From Saturnia japonica (taxonomy: Eukaryota; Arthropoda; Insecta; Lepidoptera; Saturniidae): a stretch of 64,000 nucleotides of DNA. The position numbers were made by a program, and so were the translations under genes. The DNA is taken from assembly GCA_033032175.1 (NCBI GenBank), contig CM065304.1, positions 11,656,001-11,720,000 of the forward strand, written 5' to 3'. Shown here piece by piece: positions 55,691-64,000 of this stretch (its first letter is position 1; the number at the start of each line of letters is the position of its first letter). The notes beneath the pieces are model-generated. The model did not search any database. It was not told where the DNA came from and saw nothing but the letters and a program-made list of their open reading frames with translations.

Positions 55691-58009
55691 GTCTTCTGAT
55701 TAACACGTGGTTTTATCGCTCTGTTCTACGGGTACAGTCGGTAATAAAAATTTCAGGTTCATCACGGAGAAAATGTTTCACCTAACTAGTAGTTGTTATG
55801 TTAGTCACCTAACCTATGTACATTATAAATAATGCGTCGTATCACAAATATCAAAATACTAAAACGCTAAATTATAAATTTATAAGGGGTACATATTCAG
55901 CAATGAAAAAAAAATCAGCAATTTAATATAAAAATTCTTTACCTAACACCATATCATCCTAAGCCATAGAGAAACTATTTGGGGCATTTAAAAACATAAA
56001 TATTGCTTAACATAGCATTGCATAGAACGTGACGAAAGTGTGAAATTATTAGATAAGTAGTTCATTATTTGATATTTCTAGTGGTAGTGTTACAGAATAA
56101 TATGTACAATAAACATGCATTTACCTAATTGAGCTGTTGATTTATTTGAAATTTGAATAAATAATATGTAAAATTTTTGCTATAATAAATAATTAATAGA
56201 ATTATCTTGTGTACCTGAATGTACCTCTTGACATGCACACGTAGGTACTCTATCTATACACGCTTTACGCACGCATGGGTCTGCGCGCATTAATGAATTG
56301 AACTGTTTATAATCAGTAATTATTTTAAATGTAGTTTATATATTGAATCTATGGTAATTATATTGTCTTGGCAGTATTCTTGAAATATTTTTTTACAGCC
56401 GCTCGATAGATAAACACTCTGAGTGTGTTTCTTGGGCTACTTACTTCTTTATTGGATTTTTATCTTTTCATCGAAGTATATTACTGCATTTTTTTTTTTT
56501 TTTTTTTTTTATTTAGTTTGGTTTTATTTCTAGTTTCAAAAGTGATTGTAAGTTAGTATGAAGGTAATGTAAATTTTTTTTTAATTTTTTTTTGTTCTTA
56601 ATTTTTATTAAATCAAAAACAATTTTAAATTCTAGGAAGTAGGCACATAAAGTAATATATCGTCATTGGTTATAAATTACGTACTTGCGACTATTGTATA
56701 CTTACGTTTTACTTTTCTATCGCCCGTTTGTATTAAGACGTAATACTCACTTTAGTGTACTGTGACTACGCACCTACGTCACGCAATTGGATGCGTTTCC
56801 CTTCCTCGCTACACAACTCGCTCTTGTTATTGTCTGTAGTACTTCACCCCCGCCAACGTCTGTCGGATACATAGGACGGTCGTGCACGAACATATACGAC
56901 TATGATAAATACTGCTGTCTAATACATACGATTAAACGAATTAACAACGATTCTTGAGCAATGAGCTTGTCGTCTACAAATTATTATAAAAATCGGTTTA
57001 GCCGTTTTTGAGTTAAATGCGGAAAACATTCTTCTTCTAGTGCTGAGTGCATATTTCACAGCCATACGTTAGGATGAGGTCTAACTACTGTGTTGTCTAT
57101 TCATAATCTTGCGTTAGTGATGATAAAGTACGTAAATAATGATATTTAATTATTAATGTCAATATAGTTTAAAAAAATTACAATATCTTTATCAAAAGTC
57201 CCAATCGATAATCATAATCTTACAAATACAATAATAAACATACAATCCATTACAGGAAAATCGTAATTATTGTTATAAATAGATAAGTAAATAGTTTCAA
57301 TTCCAATCATAATTTTATGTCTTATAAAAAATGTATGAATTTAATGTCGTTTAAGTGTTAAAAAGTAGGTGCTTTAAAGCACTAAGATAGGTATCTTGCT
57401 ATTATTAGCTCAGTAAAAACCAACAAAATTTACTACCTATGTGCAAGTCAGATACCTATTTACTCGTAGATCTGCAGTGAAACGGGGAGCATATTATTTG
57501 CATAACATAATTTGGCGGCTGGTGGCAAGGAGCGGCGCGGTGCGGCGCCTTCTCTATCTCGGATGAGTGATCGTTGGCACAATACTAACAATCAACAAAA
57601 TGAGATCGCTAAATTACCTGCATTTTTGAATGAATCCCTGACAACTGTAGATTCATATCTTTGGAATTCTCGAGAAATTTGAATGATTATTTCACCGAGT
57701 AGAAGTAGAAATACATCTATCCTATTTTTACTATTTTCATTTTGTTATTTGGTTGGTTTAAGAGTATCTGATGATGTGTTTGTTTATTTGGTTGGTAACA
57801 GTTTGGTTAAAATATACAATATTAATATCATGACTATTAACAATAGTTATATTGTTTGTTCAAAAAAATAATTGAAAATATGTTCAAATATCTGGGCATC
57901 GTTTCCAAGAAGTAATATTATAGATATACTCTTAACAGAGAAAAAAAATAATAAAGTTAAATTAAAAATGTCGAGATGTTAAAACAAAGCAATGGCATAA
58001 ATTCGTAGC
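55691..58009. other. Intergenic DNA, T-tract, promoter-proximal region
   Basis: AT-rich; a segment at about 56370-56460 resembles 33060-33150. A run of about 24 T lies at 56490-56513. About 57480-57560 is GC-rich ('gcggcgcggtgcggcgcc'-like) and may belong to the promoter of the gene starting at 58246. A 62-codon frame at 57683 is not supported as a gene. Confidence 0.5.
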
Positions 58010-58019
58010 GTGTCGGTGT

Positions 58020-58245
58020 AAAGAAGAAGCGTTTAGAGCATTTGTCGCTCAATAAGGCTTCTTGTGCGGATCTGAGCGTATTCGCTGCGAGCGTACTAAA
58101 GCAGCCGGGCCGCGGTCGATAGGAGTTAAGGCGCAGGCGTGAGCCTCTGCCGCCGATGGGGCTGGGAGAACACGCCAGTCCGCCGGCTGCCTGATACGCG
58201 GCCGCCGGCACAGCGTCCGCCTAGGCGCACGCGGACGTGCAAAAC
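58020..58245 (+). promoter_or_regulatory. GC-rich 5' leader / promoter-proximal region
   Basis: A GC- and CpG-rich block in AT-rich surroundings, directly upstream of the ATG at 58246. This is the usual setting of a first exon and 5' untranslated region in such genomes. No TATA box was identified within it. A minus-strand open frame here is a consequence of the base composition. Confidence 0.45.
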
Positions 58246-58334
58246 ATGCATACAAGCCGTCCCCGCGGCGTGCACAGCATCGCACTCGTGCTGACTCTTG
58301 TGATAGCATGTTTACCACACGCCGACCACGCCGC
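58246..58334 (+). CDS. First coding exon of a secreted or membrane protein (signal peptide)
   Basis: ATG after 'caaaac' opens MHTSRPRGVHSIALVLTLVI ACLPHADHA: a basic n-region, a hydrophobic core (IALVLTLVIACL) and a plausible cleavage site after the Ala-rich end. This is a textbook signal peptide. A strong donor GTGAGT follows at 58335, leaving phase 2. No following exon was recognised up to 64000, so the first intron is at least 5.6 kb or the next exon was missed. The protein family cannot be told from this exon. Confidence 0.6.
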
Positions 58335-59334
58335 GTGAGTAATCATCATACCGTCATTTAAATCATCGATCACCTTGTCTGAAGATTAAGAGAAGCGCGC
58401 GCGCCATGCACGCTTTCCGTCAGAAGCCATACCGTGCGTATATAAATCTGTAAGCCGGGAGTTCATATGCCCGACGTGCGTATGATTTGTTTATGATATG
58501 ACCTTTATGATAACCCTCTATACTTGGGAAAGATAATACTAAACAGCAGCACCACAGTAAAGATTTTGTAAATAAATTATGATTTATAGTATGACCCAGC
58601 GTATGCGAAATGTAATATTCCCTAATTTTATGGAATACTAAACAAAAAATAAAAACAATTGAATTAGTAAATATATATATTTACCTAAATCTTTAAAGGT
58701 TAATTGTTGTTTGTGTTTATAGAAGCGATTGTACCAACTAGAAAACAATTGTATAGGTACTCCGGGAGCGATTGCCAGCAATAATAATAATTACATTTTA
58801 AATGTTAAACACTTTTTAATTTATTATGATGATTTTTTAACGGAAAAATTATTTGATGACACAAAATCATAAATTTAACTCATTTTGGAATATTACGTAC
58901 CTAATTGTTATTAATAAATAAATGTCAGTAGTTTATAAGAGTCGTGTAATCGTAATATTATTCGCACCGAAGCATATCTCAGTCAAATGTTATCGAAGTC
59001 GAAGTCAACCTCTGAAATTAAAACACAAAGGAAGTTTGATTGATAAATATTAATTATTCTAAGTTGGAAAAATAAAAGCTATAATTACATACATCCTCGA
59101 ATATGTATTAATCATTAACGTTGGCTTTCAATTTATTTTTATCATCATATACATGTTGTACTTAAAATTATTTATTAATTTATTTTTTGATTAAAATAAG
59201 TTAGGGGAATACAAAATCATACCGACTACTATATGCTTACATGGAAGTAGTTTATACTACCTTCAATATTACACTAACAATTACCTGTATAGAAGAATTG
59301 CTGAAATCTGTTGTAAAGAAGGTTGGAGGTAGTA

Positions 59335-59460
59335 CTTGAAGTGAAAACTTCTTTAGCATCGTTGTGATTTGAAAGTCGATGAAACGAAAAATCGAATGAA
59401 ACGAAAAAGCGAAAGCGACAGTAAAAAGCGACAGACACATAAATTCATAAGATTTAACGT
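59335..59460. repeat. MITE-like fragment ('gaagtgaaaacttc' family)
   Basis: Contains 'gaagtgaaaacttctttagc' and then 'gatttgaaagtcgatgaaac'. The terminal word is the same as in the element at 63060. The opposite terminus was not found, so it is a fragment or a diverged relative. Confidence 0.5.
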
Positions 59461-60188
59461 GGGAGAAAATGAGATAGGAAAATTTTAGGCAATGGTAAAA
59501 TGGTACAAAAGTGCCCGCGTTTCCGCTTACGTGAACTATTAAAGTTTTGTTAAGAATGTATTTTTTTAAATAAAACTTTGTAACATTGCATAGTTTTTCT
59601 ATATCTAAATATTTATTGCGGGGTTTCTTTATATTTATTTTCTAAACAATGAGACCGATTTAGATGCATTTAATTTGATAAAAGAATAGGGAAAAGGTTT
59701 GCATGTTGTGTTTAACAAATTGTTTATTTGCTTTCTCACTAAAATGGGCATTGCTATTTAGATATAAAAGTTAGACTTATGGTACTGCATTATATTGGTT
59801 ATTATTTATTGCTTTAGTTAATATTATTGCTAAAAAACGTGTTGGTAGTCATTTTTTGATGACTTAGTTTATTATTATCTTCATAACTTGTTCCATATAT
59901 AAAACCCAATGAAACAAAACATATACTAAAACGTGGTTAGGGAGTATATTGATGATTTCAAAAAATAAATATGTACTTATTAAATTGGTTCTGTGATTCT
60001 CGAGTTATAAGCACACTAACGGACAGACGGAGATATATCTTTAGTAATTAATAATGTAAGGAAAAAGATTACACTATATTGAAATCTTGTTCAGTGATAA
60101 TAAATAAATCATACAACATTGGAGTATTATGATGAAGAAAAAATTATAACAAAAAAAAAATCAAAGCAGTCATGAGGACTGCCAACAA

Positions 60189-60409
60189 AAGTGAAAACTC
60201 AAAACTAAAACATTTTTCCTAAAGTTCAAATGATAGAATTAATAAAATATAAATATAATTTGAAATAAGAAATACTAACCTTGTAAAATATATTTGTGTA
60301 ACCTATGGAAATATTTTTTGATAACTGTTAACACGTCACGTGACCATGCCGATGAAGACTTATATGAATTTACTCCCTATCCAAATCTACATATAGAAAT
60401 TTTCACTTT
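60189..60409. mobile_element. MITE with 12-bp terminal inverted repeats
   Basis: The left end 'aaagtgaaaact' and right end 'aattttcacttt' are inverted repeats with one mismatch. The right half ('aacacgtcacgtgaccatgc', 'gaatttactccctat') is shared with 63060-63385. No ORF. Confidence 0.7.
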
Positions 60410-60868
60410 AATTAGAATAATGCCAATTGAAAGTAAAGGAACGAGATTAACAAAGATAAAAGTGGTGTAATATCTTTTCTGCCTACTTCTGCAAAGGAAT
60501 GCATAATTATAGATAGATGAAATTTGTAATTGTATATGCCATTATAAATCCAACACATTGACCGTTCCAATAAAACTTCAAAAATAATTAAAATAATAAA
60601 TTATTAATGAGTAATTAATAAGGGTTATACCGGCTTGCAGAAATGTTTTCTGAAAAAGGTGAAAACCCTTTTATTTCTGACTAAAAGCATAAATATGATT
60701 TTTTCTGTCACTAATTTGAGACATAATGGGTTCTTCATACAAACTTTTATCTCCTATTTTTCTCCCTTAAAGTTTTATTTTTGTGACAAAAAGTAGCCTA
60801 TATTATCCTTTCCTAAGGTCTAATTTTTTCTATACAAAGATTCAGCAAAATTGGTTCAGCGGTTTAGG

Positions 60869-61192
60869 TTAGGTTAGAGGCAACCTCACCTGCACTTGGT
60901 TCACCCGGCTGAGCAACGAACGAGGAAATGGCGGGGTGGTAGGGCTGGGCTGTACAGCCCGACTGGATCGCGACCAGCGTGCATGTGGTGAAAATTCCGT
61001 TATGACTCGCTTTTGCGTGTCACGTTTCGTGACAGCCTGTGCATATCTAGTTAAATTAATGCAGGTCACATGACAGCGACGATCGTCGATGGATTTCGAT
61101 CTCTCGGTGGTCGCTGTTGTGTTAGGATTATGCTGTACTTACCATAAGGGACAGTACCAAAAATTTGCCGAGCCACTACAAAAAAAAAAAAC
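60869..61192 (+). mobile_element. Retro-inserted element with poly-A end, nested in another repeat
   Basis: A 'ggttcagcggtttagg' repeat is interrupted here by 'ttaggttagaggcaacctca', a GC-richer body and a run of about 12 A at 61180-61191; the host repeat then resumes ('gacggatacaattaatttcg'). Poly-A suggests retrotransposition, as a SINE or LINE tail. The family was not recognised and target duplications are not evident. Confidence 0.55.
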
Positions 61193-62164
61193 ATAGAGAC
61201 GGATACAATTAATTTCGTATTTTTAATATCAGTATGGATGTTTTGTTAATTTGTTTATCTAATATGTGTATATTATAATATGATATTCCTTATACTTGGA
61301 CTCATCATAAGAATCGTTGCATGTGTCCTTAGAACATAAATTATTATGTAGTGCAAATTACGACTCCTAAAATCATACAGTTCGACTATCAATTATCAAT
61401 ACAAAAACATTACGATACTGGTAAACTTTTTAAAAACATTCTACACGACAAAAACCTAAATAAATTCCACTGTGCATACAACGAATTTTGTGAATTTTCG
61501 TATTTTTATCTAACTACGTGTAGCGTTATTTTCTATGGTACTTAAAACTAGAGTAGACCAAAATAATAAAATTACTGGAACGAAAATTAATGGTTACTTT
61601 ATTAATCGTTCAAATCAAAAATTAATCGAACGCCGTTGTACATTTCATTTGTTACTTTTTTAATATCGGATAAAAATATATTTAAAAGGATTAATCTTGT
61701 TGTTTGGCTTCAGGCATTCAATAATTAATTATTTCTCAATAATCATTCAATTACGAATTGTGGTCTTATCTACTGTTATAAGTATTTTACTTTTCATATT
61801 TTATTTACACAACTAAAGAACCCTTAAATGATTTACCGCGTAATTGTGTTATCGACTAAATTTTGCTTTAAAAAAGAATCGATAATCGTAAAATTGACTT
61901 CCAATTTAAGTTATGCTACATCTCTAAAATACATACGTCATACAAGCCTTCTTATAATAAACAAAGTTTACCTATTATTATTGACTAGCTGTGCCCGTGA
62001 CTTCGTCTACGTAGTATATTTCGTGTATTAAAAACAGCTACTACTTATTAATAAAAACCTCACCTCGCCTCAATCTCACCATATGGTATTTGACCCGTTT
62101 AAGTTTTGATAATACCCAACTAATATTATATTATATACCGATATTATCTAAAATGCATAAAGAC

Positions 62165-62405
62165 TGACGGCTATGCTCGAGGTCTTGGGTTCGATTCCCA
62201 GGTCGAACAAAGTGTTATTGGGATTTTCTATGAAATTCTCAGTAGCATCTCGGAAATTGGCTTTGTGCCCGATTAATTGCAATAAGCCCCCTATTAATTA
62301 CATGGGACCAAAAATATACGCGGCGAATTTTGGGTATACATTAGTACACCTCTGCCTAACCCTTCGGGGAATATATATGCATAAAGGCATACAAAAATGT
62401 TGAGT
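62165..62405 (+). mobile_element. tRNA-derived SINE, family 2
   Basis: Box B 'ggttcgattcc' at 62188-62198 is followed by 'gttattgggattttctatga' and a body ending 'gaatatatatgcataaagg'. The box A region upstream is degenerate. It differs in body from the SINE at 39008. Confidence 0.7.
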
Positions 62406-62649
62406 TTTGCAATCGTTTATTTATTTAAATTAATTTAAAGTTTATTTAATAACTTTATTTTTATAAACCATTATTTTCCAGTGTACATACGCTTTATACT
62501 ATAGTTTATAGTAGGTATGGCCGGTTAGTGTAATCTATACATATACATACAATTCATAAAATTGTAGTGTCTGTTTGTAATGTCAAAATAACAATTTACT
62601 AAATTCATATGAAAGTATATACGACACTTAACAAAAAGCCTATTTTTAA

Positions 62650-62785
62650 AACTGTTGTCTGTCTGTCTGTTTGTTTCGGGTAATCTCCGAAACGGTTGGA
62701 CTGATTTTGACGGGACTTTCACTGATAGATAGCTGATAATATAGGGAGTAACTAGGCTACTTTTAGATAGATAGAATAGGTAAGT
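62650..62785 (+). repeat. Dispersed repeat ('cgggtaatctccgaaacgg' family)
   Basis: 'gtctgtttgtttcgggtaat' then 'gactttcactgatagatagc' and 'gtaactaggctactttta'. The same family is at 7715-7830 (direct) and 23690-23876 (inverted). Confidence 0.65.
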
Positions 62786-63059
62786 AGATAGAATAGATTT
62801 TGTTACTAATTTAAATATTTTAAAAAATCCATAATATTTATCTAAAAAATATTTATTTTTCTATATTTAAATTTAATCTAATTTAATTTAATTTTTTTTA
62901 TAGCACAGCCTTTAATTATTAATACACGTGCTTCCAGAAAATATATTTAATTGTGACATATCAAACTAATTTTGTGATTATTTAAACCAAGCCGTACAGT
63001 GATGTCTATGAACACTGTTGCAAAATAAAAAAAGAAAAAGCAGTCGACGCGTACAAATA

Positions 63060-63385
63060 GAAGTGAAAACTTAAAATTATAAGTATACAAAAAATTGTTA
63101 TTTTTGGATATCCAAATTAATTGTTTCATCTTACATTAAAACTTGTAAATCAAAACTGTTTCACGCAACAAATTTGTTTTATTACGTTAGTAAAATAACT
63201 CCTAAATTATATAAAACTGACATTGCCTAGTAATTGTAGGTATTAAAAAAAAAAGTTGTTTTTAATTTTTAGGTTATATTGCTACAAAGACTCCCGTTTA
63301 TCGTTAACACGTCACGTGACCATTTCGATGACGACTAACATGAATTTACTCCCTATGCAAACCTTCCTATAGAAGTTTTCACTTC
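63060..63385. mobile_element. MITE with perfect 13-bp terminal inverted repeats
   Basis: Left 'gaagtgaaaactt' (63060-63072) and right 'aagttttcacttc' (63373-63385) are exact reverse complements. 326 bases, no ORF. The right half is homologous to the element at 60189-60409. Confidence 0.8.
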
Positions 63386-64000
63386 AAAAAACCCTATATT
63401 TCTATTTATTGATTTTATTGAAAATGATGTAAAATAAAATAATTTAGATAAATTTGGTATTCTTTCACTTTATTTCAGTAAATATTCTCAATACATTACA
63501 GAGTTACGCGTTTTATAAAAATCGGCCAAGCCGTTTATTAGTTATTTCCGGATACACAGACAAACTGTAAGTAATTTTTTAAATTTCATATTCGCGATCA
63601 TTTTTTTTAATAGATAATTATGTAACACAAAATTTTGAAAAGTTTCATGTATACACAGAGCTACAGATATATCCGTATAGATGAAACTATCAGACCATTA
63701 ATTTTTTTTAATGTACGAATATTATTGTAGTAGAATTGTCATTAATATATTTGTACTATTTTATTAAAGATTAAGTGAGGTCAACCTTTTTTGAATAAAA
63801 TCGGATTGAGTTTTCCAACATGTTTCAAAACAAAATGTAATTTAAATCAAAAGCACTAAGGAGTATTGATACCACCTTCGCAGCAAATCACCGCCAAAAT
63901 AACGTTCTACCCCTTTTTAACCCCGTCAGGGGCTGAATTTCAATAAAATACGAAACACGTCTTCCATCAATTCTGTTAATAAAGGTTTATGCAAAACTTG

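Larger units (their letters stand above)
58335..64000. other. Probable first intron of the signal-peptide gene, repeat-rich
   Basis: GC-rich for about 150 bases, then AT-rich. It contains MITE-like elements (59335-59460, 60189-60409, 63060-63385), an insertion with a poly-A end (60869-61192), a tRNA-derived SINE (62165-62405) and a repeat at 62650-62780. No exon recognised. Confidence 0.5.

Noticed and set aside
57683..57871. 62-codon hydrophobic ORF
   Set aside because: Composition is AT-rich low complexity, with no upstream signals and no domain.
58049..58318. Minus-strand open frames of 84-89 codons over the GC-rich block
   Set aside because: They are stop-free because of high GC and show no domain; the + strand ATG with a signal peptide and donor explains the region better.
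60866..60885. Telomeric TTAGG array
   Set aside because: Only two to three units, embedded in an interspersed repeat; too short to indicate a telomere.
1..64000. CRISPR arrays, operons, bacterial promoters, ribosome binding sites
   Set aside because: The split genes, SINEs and LINEs show a eukaryotic nuclear genome; no regularly spaced direct repeats were seen.

Overview
This window is eukaryotic and almost certainly insect, most likely lepidopteran. It is AT-rich, genes are split by long introns, and the non-genic DNA is packed with degraded LINEs (R1-clade, jockey-like, RTE-like), mariner and pogo-like DNA elements, tRNA-derived SINEs and short dispersed repeats of the kind common in moth and butterfly genomes (for example the 'ctagctgtgccc...' and 'ggttcagcggtttagg' families). 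No bacterial genes, CRISPR arrays or free-standing tRNA/rRNA genes were seen. The species cannot be named from the sequence alone.

Three host genes can be supported, all on the + strand. (1) A CYP2-clan cytochrome P450, CYP305-like by general resemblance, has seven exons between 7910 and 25051. Phases match at every junction and the total is 456 codons; only the short N-terminal anchor exon was not found. (2) A strongly divergent SLC6 (sodium:neurotransmitter symporter family) gene has ten phase-compatible exons between 31547 and 54213, about 616 codons. The fold can be followed from TM1 to the C-terminal tail, but the family's signature TM1 motif is missing. (3) The first coding exon of a secreted or membrane protein lies at 58246-58334, in a GC-rich promoter-like block. 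It encodes a signal peptide, and the rest of the gene appears to lie beyond the window.

Layout: 1-5160, upstream DNA with repeats and a fragment of an R1-like 5' cassette; 5164-7400, rearranged R1-clade LINE on the minus strand; 7910-25051, the P450, whose 6.7-kb third intron holds an R1-clade LINE (+, 15.0-18.2 kb), a jockey-like LINE (-, 18.2-19.9 kb) and an RTE-like LINE end (+, 19.9-20.6 kb); 25-31.5 kb, repeat-filled intergenic DNA with two more LINE fragments; 31.5-54.2 kb, the SLC6 gene, whose introns hold R1-cassette copies, a jockey fragment, a mariner relic, a pogo-like MITE and SINEs; 54.2-58.2 kb, intergenic DNA; 58.2 kb onward, exon 1 of the secreted protein and its first intron with MITEs.

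The P450 and the SLC6 gene are adjacent in the same orientation, but nothing in the sequence shows that they work together. The points most worth a second look are the degenerate SLC6 gene, the unusual I-helix of the P450, the repeated R1-like 5' cassette, and the poly-G tracts inside one LINE.
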